Source: Peristeroidobacter agariperforans
GTDB lineage: Bacteria; Pseudomonadota; Gammaproteobacteria; Steroidobacterales; Steroidobacteraceae
Assembly: GCF_004138335.1 (NCBI RefSeq)
Contig: NZ_RYFW01000001.1
Coordinates: 310,001-374,000 of the forward strand
DNA length: 64,000 nt
Reading direction: 5' to 3'
Position numbers and translations under genes: made by a program. Under the pieces are notes generated by a model. That model was not told the origin of the DNA, did no database searches, and saw nothing but the letters and a program-made list of their open reading frames with translations. Positions 9,069 through 18,043 of this stretch are shown here, piece by piece; the stretch's first letter is position 1; each line of letters starts with the position of its first letter.

Positions 9069-10172
9069 TCAATAACCGCGTGTTACGTCGACCACCGACA
9101 GCATTTTGCCGCCCGCCGAATAACGCTGCAGATTCTCGCGCACGACCGCCAGCGGCGCGCCACTGCCCAGATCCGAGTCGGCCGACACGTGCGGCGTGAT
9201 GATCAGATTCGGCGCCTTCCACAGCGGATGCCCTGCAGGCAGCGGCTCGGGGTCGGTGACATCGAGCGCGGCGCCCGCAATCTTCTTGTTGTTGAGCGCG
9301 TCGACCAGGTCCGATGTCACCACACTGCCGCCGCGCGCAATGTTGATGAAGTACGCCGTCGGCTTCATCTTTCCGAAGAAGGCCGCATCGAAGATTCCTT
9401 TGGTCTGCGGCGTGAGCGGCGCGGTGTTCACGACGAAATCGGCTTCGGCGGCCAGCTTGGGCAATTCATCCGATAGACCGACGTAGCTCACGAAGTCAGG
9501 ACCGGTGCGGCCGCTATTGCGGGTCGCTGTGACCTTCATGCCAAGCGCATGCGCTCGCTGGGCTACTTCGCTGCCAATGCCCCCGAGACCGACGACCAGC
9601 ATCGTCTTGCCGTCGACGGTGGTCGCGCGGCCCGGTGGCAGGCGCGAAATCCATTGGCCTTGCGCTTGCGCGGGAATGTACACATCGAGACCGCGCGTGA
9701 GCGCCAATGTCATCGCGATCACATGCTCGGCAATGATCGGGCCGGCGATGCGCTGCATGTTGGTGACCAGGATGTTTCTTTCTTTGATCGCCGGAATGGC
9801 GACGCAGTTCTCGACACCTGCGGTCACCAGCTGAATCCATTGAATGGCTTTGCCGGCACTGAGGGTTTCGGCGTCGCAGACACCGATGGTGGCGTCGATG
9901 CTCGCGATCTTCGCTTTGGCCTCGGGCGTGCCTGCGACGATGAATTCAACCTCCGGCGCCGCGGCTTTCAGCTCCGCACCGAGCCGCGACCCCATACCGC
10001 CGACCAGGATGCGCTTGGGTTTGCGCCAGCCTTTGCGCTCCTTCACCGGAGTGTCGGCCTCTTGCAGATCGTAACGCTCGATCACATTGGCAGCGGAGCT
10101 CTCCGCCGCCTCGAGCGACGCTCCGAGTAACACCGACGCACAAGCGGCAGCCACCAGCCAGCGACACTTCAT
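9069..10172 (-). CDS. D-2-hydroxyacid dehydrogenase with N-terminal signal peptide
   Basis: The 367-residue protein is an NAD(P)-dependent D-isomer hydroxyacid dehydrogenase. It has the Rossmann motif VVGLGGIGSEVAQRA and the catalytic Arg (INIARGGSVV), Glu (VTDPEPLP) and His (ITPHVSADSD). The unusual part is the N-terminus, MKCRWLVAAACASVLLGASL followed by EAAES, a normal-looking Sec signal peptide with a possible cleavage after EA. That predicts a periplasmic enzyme although NAD(H) is cytoplasmic. Substrate unknown; glyoxylate/hydroxypyruvate reductase-like. It lies 28 bp after the dienelactone hydrolase stop, so the two may be cotranscribed. Confidence 0.9.
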   Translation of the reverse strand: MKCRWLVAAACASVLLGASLEAAESSAANVIERYDLQEADTPVKERKGWRKPKRILVGGMGSRLGAELKAAAPEVEFIVAGTPEAKAKIASIDATIGVCDAETLSAGKAIQWIQLVTAGVENCVAIPAIKERNILVTNMQRIAGPIIAEHVIAMTLALTRGLDVYIPAQAQGQWISRLPPGRATTVDGKTMLVVGLGGIGSEVAQRAHALGMKVTATRNSGRTGPDFVSYVGLSDELPKLAAEADFVVNTAPLTPQTKGIFDAAFFGKMKPTAYFINIARGGSVVTSDLVDALNNKKIAGAALDVTDPEPLPAGHPLWKAPNLIITPHVSADSDLGSGAPLAVVRENLQRYSAGGKMLSVVDVTRGY

Positions 10173-10200
10173 CCGAATCCTCCGCGGAATTGTCTATCGA

Positions 10201-11076
10201 TCAGGCCACGCCGTGCTGCTTGAACCACGCCAGCGCCTTTTTCCAGGCTTCCCTGGCATCGGCCTCGACGTACGAAGGTCGATAGTCGGCGAAGAATGCA
10301 TGCGGCGAATCCGGGAACACGACGATCTCCGAGGGCACCTTGGCCTTCTTCAACGCCGTCCGCATCTGCTCGACGGTATCGAGCGGAATGCCTTGATCCT
10401 TCCCGCCGTACAGGCCAAGCACCGGCGCCCGCAAATCAGCCGCGATATTGACCGGATGCTTCGGTTGATTCTCGGTGGGATCGCCGACCAGCCGGCCGTA
10501 CCACGCCACACCTGCCTTGAGCTGCTTGCTGTGCGCCGCGTACAGCCACACGATGCGGCCGCCCCAACAAAACCCGGTGACGCCGAGCTTCGCCACATCG
10601 CCCTTGCCCGACTTCTGCGCGAAGTCGACAGTTGCATCCAGATCCCCCATCACCTGCTCGTCCGGCACCTTGGCGACGATGGGACGAATCTCGTCGATGG
10701 ACTTGAGCTTGGAAACATCGCCCTGGCGGTAATACAGCTCGGGCGCGATGGCGAAGTAGCCCTGCTTGGCGAAGCGACGGCAAATATCCTTGATGTGTTC
10801 GTGCACGCCGAAGATTTCCTGCACGACCAGGATGACCGGGAACGGTCCGCCCTTGGACGGCATGGCGCGATAGCCCGGAACGGTCTGGTCGCCCACTGGA
10901 ATTTTTACGTCGCCCGCCTCCAGGCCGGTGGCGTCGGTCGTGATGGTCGCTGCGCCGATCGGCTGCACGGCGAGCGCGAAACCAGCGGCGGCCAGGCTGC
11001 TCGCCATCATGTGACGGCGGTTCAGCTCCATGCGCGAGAACACGTTGGCGATATCGGTCTGCAGATCCCGGCTCAT
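10201..11076 (-). CDS. Dienelactone hydrolase family protein, Tat-exported
   Basis: The enzyme (291 residues from the ATG at 11076) is an alpha/beta-hydrolase of the dienelactone hydrolase family. The nucleophile Cys is in [13 protein letters not shown] and the catalytic His in [13 protein letters not shown]; the Asp lies in [12 protein letters not shown]. Upstream is [20 protein letters not shown], a twin-arginine signal, so it is probably exported folded. The start is supported by AGGGGA about 7 bp before the ATG; an open frame extends to 11238 but lacks such a site. It likely hydrolyses lactones or small esters and precedes the dehydrogenase in one unit. Confidence 0.9.
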   Translation of the reverse strand: MSRDLQTDIANVFSRMELNRRHMMASSLAAAGFALAVQPIGAATITTDATGLEAGDVKIPVGDQTVPGYRAMPSKGGPFPVILVVQEIFGVHEHIKDICRRFAKQGYFAIAPELYYRQGDVSKLKSIDEIRPIVAKVPDEQVMGDLDATVDFAQKSGKGDVAKLGVTGFCWGGRIVWLYAAHSKQLKAGVAWYGRLVGDPTENQPKHPVNIAADLRAPVLGLYGGKDQGIPLDTVEQMRTALKKAKVPSEIVVFPDSPHAFFADYRPSYVEADAREAWKKALAWFKQHGVA

Positions 11077-11343
11077 GACGCATCCCCTGTTTCGATGAAG
11101 GCAGGCGTCGGAGTGTAGCGACGCGCCTTCGGCCTGCAAAGAATCGGTGCTGTTACGCGCCCGCGCGAAAGTCAACAAACCCGGACCGTCGAGACTGCCT
11201 GCGACGCGCGCCGCAACGACCCGCAATTGACTCCGCAATGACTCGTTCGAGCACCGAATAAGTTCGCTGATTTTCTTGAAAACGAGTCGCGCACGTTGCG
11301 TCGTTCATGTCTCGCATTGGCTCGAATGGCAATAATTTCCATG
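11077..11343. other. Intergenic region between divergent dienelactone hydrolase and GH6 genes
   Basis: This divergent spacer, 339 bp up to the GH6 start, holds no gene. An inverted repeat ACTCGTT (11241-11247) / AACGAGT (11281-11287) encloses a TTTTC-TT-GAAAA palindrome (11271-11282), which could be a regulator site. Upstream open frames on the plus strand (from 11296) have no codon bias and are not part of the cellulase. Confidence 0.4.
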
Positions 11344-11372
11344 TTGACAGCGTTGGCCAATTGCCCCATGTT
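11344..11372 (+). promoter_or_regulatory. Candidate sigma-70 promoter for the cellulase cluster
   Basis: A perfect -35 TTGACA (11344-11349) is followed by 17 bp and the -10-like CATGTT (11367-11372), 44 bp before the GH6 start. The palindrome TTGGCCAA (11353-11360) lies between the two boxes, a common repressor position. The regulator is not in the window. Confidence 0.55.
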
Positions 11373-11415
11373 CGCGCCCGCTCGAACAAAGGAATGTCTC
11401 TCAGGGGGTCGTATC

Positions 11416-13701
11416 ATGGAAGGACGACAAAGGTCCGAAGGACCTGCTGCGCGCTGGTTTTTTGCCCTGCTGCTGATCTGCAGTGTCGGGCTCACCTCAC
11501 AAGCATTCGCTCAGGCAGCTGGCTGCCAGGTCACTTACACCAAGAGTTGGGAGGGCGGCACCGGCTTCGGCGCCAACATCGCCATCCTGAATACCGGTCC
11601 GGCGATCACCAACGGCTGGACGCTGCAATTCACGTTCGCCAACGGCGAGCGCATCCAGAACGGCTGGCCCGTAACGTTCTCGCAGCCTGCCGGCAGCGCT
11701 CAGGTCACGGTGTCGAGCAACGCGTCGTGGAATCAGAGCATCGGCAGCGGTGCGACCTTTACTGCCGGTTTCAACGGCACGTTCTCGACCACGAATTCGA
11801 CACCGACCGGCTTTACGCTGAACGGCACGGCGTGCAACGGCGGTGGCACCGGCAATACCGCGCCCATCGTCAGTTTGACCAGCCCGACCAGCGCTCAAAC
11901 ATTTCCTGCCGGCTCCTCAGTCACGCTCGCAGCAAACGCAAGCGATCCAGGCGGCGCGGTGAGTCGCGTCGAGTTCCGGGTCGACGGCAACCTCGTGAAT
12001 ACGGACACCAGCTCACCGTACAGCTTCAATGTGAGCGGCCTCGCTTCCGGCAGTCACACCGCGCAAGCCACCGCATTCGACAACGGCTCGCCCGCGCTGA
12101 GCACGGCAACGGCTGCTGTGCCATTCACGATTCAAGGCACCGTCCAGCCCGCGATCACAGCAAGCCCCGCGTCGCTGACCGTCTCAGGCGGTGCAAGCGG
12201 GACGGCAACGCTGCGACTCAACGCTGCGCCGACGAGCAACCTTTCAGTCTCTCTCACCCGCTCGGGCAGCACGGCGATCACCGCCAGTCCGACGACGATC
12301 ACGTTCACCAATAGCAACTGGCAAAGCGGTGTGACGGTGACGTTTAGCGCGGCCAGTGGCACAGCTGCCGCAACCTCGACGTTCACCGCCGCAGCGACTG
12401 GCTACACGTCGGCAACCGTAGCTGTAACACGCAGCGGTGTCGTGACCGGCCGCGTCGACAATCCTTATCTCAGCTCCGGTGTTTATAACAATCCGCAGTG
12501 GCGTGCGAATGCCGCCGCATCCGGCGGCAGTGCCATCGCCATGCAGCCCACCGGTGTGTGGATGGATCGCATCAGCGCGATCACTGGCAACAACAGTCCG
12601 ACCACCGGCAGCATGGGCTTGGTCGATCACCTGAACGAAGCGCTCACGCAGGATCAAGCGAACGGCGCTACGCCGATGGTCATCCAGATCGTGATCTACA
12701 ACCTGCCTGGTCGCGACTGCTCCGCGCTCGCCTCTAACGGTGAGCTCGGACCCAACGATCTGCCGCGCTACAAGGCGGAGTACGTCGACCCGATCGCAGC
12801 CATCCTGCGACGGCCCGAGTACGCAAACCTGCGCATCGTGTTGATCATCGAGATCGATTCGCTACCGAACCTGGTGACCAACGTGACGAGCCGCCCCACC
12901 GGCACCGCGCAATGTGACACGATGCTGCAGAATCGCGGCTACGTCGACGGCGTCGGCTACGCGCTCGCGACCTTCGGCGCCATCCCGAATGTTTATAACT
13001 ATGTCGATGCCGGCCACCATGGCTGGCTGGGCTGGGACACGAACTTCGGCCCGACCGTCGACATGATGCGCACGGCGGCCACCGCTTCCGGCAGCACGCT
13101 CGCGAACGTGCACGGCTTCATCACCAACACCGCGAACACCTCGGCGTTGCAGGAGCCGTACATCGTCGTCGACAGCACCACGCGTCCGTCGACCTGGATC
13201 GACTGGAATCAATTCAACGATGAGCTGACGTACGCCCAAGCGTTCCGCCAGCGCGCGGTCCAGGCCGGATTCGACGCCAACATCGGCATGCTGATCGACA
13301 CCTCGCGCAATGGCTGGGGCGGCCCGAATCGACCGACCGGCCCGAGCACCGCCGCCGATCTCAACACTCGCATCAACGCGTCGCGCATCGATCGCCGCAT
13401 CCACAAGGGCAACTGGTGCAATCCAAGTGGCGCCGGTCTGGGTGAGCGTCCGCGGGCAGCGCCTGCATCCGGCATCGATGCGTACGTCTGGATCAAGCCG
13501 CCCGGCGAGTCCGACGGCGCGAGCGAGGAAATTCCCAACGACGAAGGCAAGGGCTTCGACCGTATGTGCGACCCGACGTACGGCGGCAACCCACGCAACA
13601 ACAACAACATGACAGGCGCGCTGCCGAATGCGCCGCTGTCCGGGCACTGGTTCCCGGCGCAATTCCAGCAGTTGCTGCAGAACGCCTATCCGCCACTTTA
13701 G
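11416..13701 (+). CDS. GH6 cellobiohydrolase with CBM2 and two Ig-like modules
   Basis: This is a secreted cellulase of 761 residues. A signal peptide ends near QAFAQ. A family 2 cellulose-binding module follows (about 34-128, from AAGCQVTYTKSWEGG to LNGTAC), then an Ig-like module (about 136-232, starting APIVSLTSPTS) and a second β-sandwich (about 236-338). The catalytic domain (about 345-755) carries GH6 hallmarks: GRDCSALASNGE (catalytic Asp region), VLIIEIDSLPNLVTN (EPDSL motif, with Ile for Pro), YVDAGHHGWLGW and the C-terminal WIKPPGESDGAS. The ATG at 11416 has an AGGGGG site; an open frame from 11296 is non-coding. GH6 enzymes processively release cellobiose from the non-reducing end. 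It is the first gene of the cellulolytic cluster. Confidence 0.95.
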   Translation: MEGRQRSEGPAARWFFALLLICSVGLTSQAFAQAAGCQVTYTKSWEGGTGFGANIAILNTGPAITNGWTLQFTFANGERIQNGWPVTFSQPAGSAQVTVSSNASWNQSIGSGATFTAGFNGTFSTTNSTPTGFTLNGTACNGGGTGNTAPIVSLTSPTSAQTFPAGSSVTLAANASDPGGAVSRVEFRVDGNLVNTDTSSPYSFNVSGLASGSHTAQATAFDNGSPALSTATAAVPFTIQGTVQPAITASPASLTVSGGASGTATLRLNAAPTSNLSVSLTRSGSTAITASPTTITFTNSNWQSGVTVTFSAASGTAAATSTFTAAATGYTSATVAVTRSGVVTGRVDNPYLSSGVYNNPQWRANAAASGGSAIAMQPTGVWMDRISAITGNNSPTTGSMGLVDHLNEALTQDQANGATPMVIQIVIYNLPGRDCSALASNGELGPNDLPRYKAEYVDPIAAILRRPEYANLRIVLIIEIDSLPNLVTNVTSRPTGTAQCDTMLQNRGYVDGVGYALATFGAIPNVYNYVDAGHHGWLGWDTNFGPTVDMMRTAATASGSTLANVHGFITNTANTSALQEPYIVVDSTTRPSTWIDWNQFNDELTYAQAFRQRAVQAGFDANIGMLIDTSRNGWGGPNRPTGPSTAADLNTRINASRIDRRIHKGNWCNPSGAGLGERPRAAPASGIDAYVWIKPPGESDGASEEIPNDEGKGFDRMCDPTYGGNPRNNNNMTGALPNAPLSGHWFPAQFQQLLQNAYPPL
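11515..12437 (+). repeat. Copy 1 of duplicated CBM2 + Ig-like module block
   Basis: The segment encoding residues about 34-340 of the GH6 enzyme aligns almost without gaps to positions 15626-16552 of the GH5 gene. Long identical stretches occur in both, for example GERIQNGWPV, FSQPAGSAQVTV, SDPGGAV, RVEFRVDGNLV and TAQATAFDNGSP. It is therefore a block duplication rather than independent recruitment of similar modules. Confidence 0.9.
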
Positions 13702-13713
13702 GAAACAAAGCTT

Positions 13714-13745
13714 CAGACCCGGCATCGCCTCGTGCGCCGGGTCTG
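13714..13745 (+). terminator. Strong hairpin between GH6 and LPMO genes
   Basis: A perfect 10-bp stem (CAGACCCGGC / GCCGGGTCTG) with a 12-nt loop starts 13 bp after the GH6 stop. No T tract follows, so it may attenuate or protect the GH6 mRNA end rather than stop transcription into the LPMO gene. Confidence 0.5.
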
Positions 13746-13770
13746 ATCCGACAAGCGAGGGGGACTTCAG

Positions 13771-15492
13771 ATGTTCAACGGAGGATGTATGAAGCTCGAC
13801 GCGTTACGGACGATGCTGCTCGCAGGGCTGCTGATGATGATCGGCGGCGCTTACGGGCACGGACTGATTCAAGACCCGCCATCGCGCAACTGGTTCTGCG
13901 GCGCGATTACCAAACCCGATCAAGTTGCCAACGGCACGGCGCAGTATCCAGTTTGCGGCCAGGCATTCACGGCCACCGGCGTCGATCCCAATGCCGGTTA
14001 TAGCTTCATGAGCGTGCTCACGCACACGACCGGCCGCGCCGGCGTCGGCGTGCGCTCGAACGTTTGCAGCTTCAACTCGGAAACCTGGAATGGCAACGCA
14101 ACCCCGTGGGATCAGCCGATCAACTGGCCGACGGTGCCGATGACGGCCGGGTCGAAGACCTTCACCTGGAACATCTCGTGGGGCCCGCACTTCTCGGACA
14201 CGCAGGAGTTCCGCTACTGGATCACCAAGCCCAGCTTCGTGTTCCAGACCGGCAGAGTGCTGTCGTTCAGCGATTTCGAGGATGCGCCGTTCTGCGTGCT
14301 CAACTACAACGACGCGACACCGAACGCCAATCCTGATGTGATTCCCAACCCGGGCGCCGCGACCTTCCAAACGCGTTGCAACGTTCCGTCGCGCACCGGC
14401 CGGCATGTGATCTACGCCGAGTGGGGGCGCAACCAGTGGACGTACGAACGTTTCCACGGCTGCATCGACGCCATGTTCCAAGGCGGCAATACACCGACCC
14501 TCGATGCGCAGATCGCTCTGTCACCCGACGTAGCCGAGTTCCAGGGCGCTGGCTCGATCACGCTCGACGGGCGCAGCTCGACCGGATCGAACCTGAGCTA
14601 TCAATGGAGCGTCAGCTCGCAGAACCCGTCGCTCTACACGCTCACCAACGCCACGCAGTCGGTCGCGACTCTGACGTTGGGGAATCCGCAGGCATCCGCG
14701 AACGTCACCGTTTCACTGGTCGTGTCGGGCGGCGGCTCTTCCGATAGCGCGACCCGCACGTTCGTCCATGCGCCTGCGGTCGCGTCGCAGTGGTTCGATC
14801 TCGGTCCGCTGACTTCCGAGTCGCGCACGCTCACGGTCGGCGATCGTGTTTCCGTCCGCACCGTCAACGGCAGCGGTCAAGACGCATACTGGCCAACGAG
14901 CCCGTTAGTCATCACGTCGTCCAACGCCGCAGCCACTGCCTGGCCACTGGCGCTGGCGCAAGCGGTCAATGCTGCGAACGGCGCGGTGCGCGTCGGCGTG
15001 CTCAATGCCCAGAGTCAGGTTGTCCCTCAGCAGAGCGCGACTGCCAATCGCGTGTACGCACTGACTTCAGCGGACATCTCGAGCGCGTTCCTGCAAGTCA
15101 CGCCGGCGACTACGGGCAACGGCGGAGTGACAGTGACCCCGGCCGTCGCCGCCAACAGCCCGTATTACAACGAGCTGCAGCTGCGCCTGGCCAACACGGC
15201 GTCGGTCACCGCGCTGTCGGCGACGATCGTCGTGCAGAGGACCACGGGCGTCAGCGTCAGCGGTCAATACAACACGCTCGGCAGCCAGGTCCAGCAGAGC
15301 AACTCGAGCACGAGCTCGGCCATCACTTATCAGTACACGCTCGCTTCGGGGGTCACGCTCAGTCCTGGAACGAATCGCACCTTGGCCGCGCAGTTCGGCG
15401 GCACGGGCACGGCTCATCCCACCACTGGCGACACCTGGACGGTGACCTACACCAGCGGCGGCACGCAGTACACGCAAACCGGCACGTTCTGA
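13771..15492 (+). CDS. AA10 lytic polysaccharide monooxygenase with C-terminal accessory domains
   Basis: The copper enzyme oxidatively cleaves crystalline polysaccharide (cellulose or chitin). A signal peptide ends AYG|HGLIQDPPSR, so the mature protein begins with the His that forms the copper histidine brace; the second His is about residue 140 in ISWGPHFSDTQEFRYWITK. The catalytic domain spans about 30-238 and ends YERFHGCIDAMFQ. A PKD/Ig-like domain (about 243-335) and a C-terminal β-rich region follow; residues about 465-573 (YYNELQLRLANTASV onward) may be a carbohydrate-binding module of unrecognised family. Start: ATG 13771 has GAGG 10 bp upstream; ATG 13789 has GGAGG 4 bp upstream and gives a 23-residue signal peptide. 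It sits between two cellulases, favouring cellulose. Confidence 0.93.
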   Translation: MFNGGCMKLDALRTMLLAGLLMMIGGAYGHGLIQDPPSRNWFCGAITKPDQVANGTAQYPVCGQAFTATGVDPNAGYSFMSVLTHTTGRAGVGVRSNVCSFNSETWNGNATPWDQPINWPTVPMTAGSKTFTWNISWGPHFSDTQEFRYWITKPSFVFQTGRVLSFSDFEDAPFCVLNYNDATPNANPDVIPNPGAATFQTRCNVPSRTGRHVIYAEWGRNQWTYERFHGCIDAMFQGGNTPTLDAQIALSPDVAEFQGAGSITLDGRSSTGSNLSYQWSVSSQNPSLYTLTNATQSVATLTLGNPQASANVTVSLVVSGGGSSDSATRTFVHAPAVASQWFDLGPLTSESRTLTVGDRVSVRTVNGSGQDAYWPTSPLVITSSNAAATAWPLALAQAVNAANGAVRVGVLNAQSQVVPQQSATANRVYALTSADISSAFLQVTPATTGNGGVTVTPAVAANSPYYNELQLRLANTASVTALSATIVVQRTTGVSVSGQYNTLGSQVQQSNSSTSSAITYQYTLASGVTLSPGTNRTLAAQFGGTGTAHPTTGDTWTVTYTSGGTQYTQTGTF

Positions 15493-15514
15493 CGCAAGCA
15501 ACACGGAGGAGATC

Positions 15515-17950
15515 ATGCTTCGTTCACATGCTCATGTTCGGGATCCAGCGCTATGGCGCTGGATCCTATCGTTCATCCTGTTGGCCCTTTGTTATCTGGC
15601 CGCGTCGCCCGGCGCATTCGCGCAGGCCGCCGGGTGCCAGATCACTTATACAAAGAGTTGGGAAGGCGGTAATGGCTACGGCGCCAACATCGCCATTCTC
15701 AACACCGGCCCGACGGTCTCGAACTGGACGCTGGTATTCACATTCCAGAACGGCGAGCGCATCCAGAACGGCTGGCCGGTGTCATTCTCGCAGCCTGCCG
15801 GCAGCGCGCAGGTGACGGTGACGAGCAACGCGGCGTGGCAAAACATCGGCAACGGCGCGACGTTCACCATCGGCTTCAACGGAACGTTCACCACGACGAA
15901 CGCCGCACCGAGCGGCTTCACGTTGAACGGCACTGCCTGCACGGGCGGCGGCACTGGCAACACGGCTCCGACCATCAGCTTGACGAGCCCGACCAGCGGA
16001 CAAACCTTCCCTTCGGGTTCGACCGTCCCGCTCTCCGCGACGGCTAGCGATCCGGGCGGCGCCGTTACTCGCGTTGAGTTCCGTGTCGATGGCAACCTCG
16101 TGGGCACCGACACGAGCTCGCCCTACAGCTTCAATGCGACGGGCCTCGCCTCGGGCAACCACACTGCGCAAGCCACTGCGTTCGACAACGGCTCGCCCTC
16201 GTTGAGTACGGCAACTGCAGCGGTGCCGTTCACGATTCAGGGAACGCCGACGCTGTCGATCACCGCGACTCCCAGCACGTTGTCGCTGGCGGGCGGCACG
16301 AGCGGCACGTCGTCGATCCGCTTGAGTGCGGCTCCCACGAGCTCAGTACCAGTGACGATCACGCGCTCTGGCAGCACGGCGATCACGCACTCGCCCACCA
16401 GCGTCACGCTCACCAGCTCGAACTGGAACACTGGCGTCAATGTGACTTTCACCGCGGCTGCGGGAACGGGCACGGCGACGTCGACGTTCACAGCGGCTGC
16501 GTCGGGTTACACCTCGGCGACGATCACCGCCACGCGCACGACGAGCCCTGGCGGCGCAGTGTTCCGAGTCGATCCGACCGGCCGCATCACCAAGAACGGC
16601 ACGGCGTTCCCGGTCCGCTGTGGATCCTGGTTCGGTCTGGAAGGACGTCATGAGCCTTCCGACGATCCCACCAATCCGAGCGGCGCGCCGATGGAGCAAT
16701 ACATCGGCAACACCTTCTGGGCGAACGGCGGCGCGGGCACCGGCCGCACGATTCAACAGACGATGACCGAGATCAGCGGCATGGGCATCAACGTCATCCG
16801 CTTGCCGGTCGTGCCGCAGACCCTCAACGCCAATGACCCGCAGGGCCGCGACCCGTACCTGAAGAATCATTCATCGGTGCGCGTCGCCAACTCGCGGCTG
16901 GCGCTGGAGCAGTTCATCCAGGCGGCGGACCAAAACAACATCGAGATCATGCTCGACGTGCACTCCTGCTCCAACTATGTCGGCTGGAGAAAGGGCCGCC
17001 TCGACGCACGCCCACCTTGGGTCGACGCCACTCGCGACAACTACGACTTCACGCGCGAGAACTATTCCTGCGCGGCCAGCGGCAACCCGAGCACGGTGAC
17101 CACGACGCATCCGTACAACCAGACGCTGTGGCTGGACAACCTGCGCACACTGGCCGGGCTCGGCACGCAACTGGGCGTCGATAACATCATCGGCATCGAC
17201 ATTTTCAACGAGCCGCACGACTACACGTGGGCCGAGTGGAAGTCGCTGGTCGAGTCCGCTTACACGGCGATCAACGCAGTGAACCCGAACACGCTGCTGT
17301 TCGTGCAGGGCATCGGCACGGTCGCGGGCACGCAGGACGGCACGCCGAACACAACCACGGACATACCGCACGGCGCGGCGGCGTCCAATCCGAACTGGGG
17401 CGAGAATCTGTTCGAGGCCGGCAGCAATCCGATCAATATTCCCAAAGAGCGGCTGGTGTTCTCACCGCACACCTATGGTCCGTCGGTGTTCGTGCAGCGA
17501 ATGTTCATGGACCCGGCACAGCCACAATGCGCCGGCCTGGAAGGCGATGAGGCGGGCGATGCGAACTGCAACATCGTGATCAACTCGACGCAGCTCGCGG
17601 CCGGCTGGGAAGAGCACTTCGGCTATCTCAAACAGCAGGGCTACGCCATCGTGGTCGGGGAATTCGGCGGCAATCTGGATTGGCCGCAGGGGCAGGCCAG
17701 CATCCGCGATCGGGATCGCTGGAGCCACATCACCCCGGGTGTGGACGCGCAATGGCAGGACGCGTTCGTGAACTATATGGTGAGCAAGAATATCGAGGGG
17801 TGCTACTGGTCGATCAATCCGGAGTCGGGCGATACGGCGGGCTGGTATGGCCACGCGTATGACCCGGTGTCGAACGAAGCCGGGTGGGGCCAGTGGCAGA
17901 ACTTCGATCAGCGCAAGACGAATCTGCTGAATCGCCTGTGGGGTCGTTGA
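15515..17950 (+). CDS. GH5 cellulase with CBM2 and two Ig-like modules
   Basis: The 811-residue secreted enzyme follows the LPMO gene by 22 bp with a GGAGGA site, so the two are cotranscribed. Order: signal peptide (to PGAFAQ, about residue 37), CBM2 (38-132), Ig-like module (about 138-236), second β-sandwich (about 240-345) and a GH5 catalytic domain (about 350-811). The acid/base is Glu566 in DIFNEPHDYTW and the nucleophile Glu716 in VVGEFGGNLDW. The early catalytic motif GMGINVIRLPVVPQT is typical of GH5 endoglucanases. It should cut internal beta-1,4 bonds, complementing the GH6 exo-enzyme and the LPMO. Confidence 0.95.
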   Translation: MLRSHAHVRDPALWRWILSFILLALCYLAASPGAFAQAAGCQITYTKSWEGGNGYGANIAILNTGPTVSNWTLVFTFQNGERIQNGWPVSFSQPAGSAQVTVTSNAAWQNIGNGATFTIGFNGTFTTTNAAPSGFTLNGTACTGGGTGNTAPTISLTSPTSGQTFPSGSTVPLSATASDPGGAVTRVEFRVDGNLVGTDTSSPYSFNATGLASGNHTAQATAFDNGSPSLSTATAAVPFTIQGTPTLSITATPSTLSLAGGTSGTSSIRLSAAPTSSVPVTITRSGSTAITHSPTSVTLTSSNWNTGVNVTFTAAAGTGTATSTFTAAASGYTSATITATRTTSPGGAVFRVDPTGRITKNGTAFPVRCGSWFGLEGRHEPSDDPTNPSGAPMEQYIGNTFWANGGAGTGRTIQQTMTEISGMGINVIRLPVVPQTLNANDPQGRDPYLKNHSSVRVANSRLALEQFIQAADQNNIEIMLDVHSCSNYVGWRKGRLDARPPWVDATRDNYDFTRENYSCAASGNPSTVTTTHPYNQTLWLDNLRTLAGLGTQLGVDNIIGIDIFNEPHDYTWAEWKSLVESAYTAINAVNPNTLLFVQGIGTVAGTQDGTPNTTTDIPHGAAASNPNWGENLFEAGSNPINIPKERLVFSPHTYGPSVFVQRMFMDPAQPQCAGLEGDEAGDANCNIVINSTQLAAGWEEHFGYLKQQGYAIVVGEFGGNLDWPQGQASIRDRDRWSHITPGVDAQWQDAFVNYMVSKNIEGCYWSINPESGDTAGWYGHAYDPVSNEAGWGQWQNFDQRKTNLLNRLWGR
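15626..16552 (+). repeat. Copy 2 of duplicated CBM2 + Ig-like module block
   Basis: This is the partner of 11515-12437, encoding residues about 38-346 of the GH5 enzyme. Differences from copy 1 are mostly conservative plus two single-residue gaps. The identity stops where the catalytic domains begin. Confidence 0.9.
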
Positions 17951-18000
17951 CAATAAAGAGGTTCTTCCAGGGATAGGAAGAGCACAGGGATCGTGCAAGC

Positions 18001-18027
18001 CACGCCTCGGCATAACGCCGAGGCGTG
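18001..18027. terminator. Bidirectional terminator-like hairpin between convergent genes
   Basis: A perfect 11-bp stem (CACGCCTCGGC / GCCGAGGCGTG) with a 5-nt loop lies between the GH5 stop (17950) and the stop of the oxidoreductase on the other strand (18044). Its position suggests a shared terminator; T tracts are weak on both sides. Confidence 0.6.
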
Positions 18028-18043
18028 AGCTCTTCGAGCCCGG

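Noticed and set aside
7129-9075. 648-codon open frame on the plus strand
   Set aside because: It is antisense to the phospholipase D-VTT gene, with no domain and shadow-type composition.
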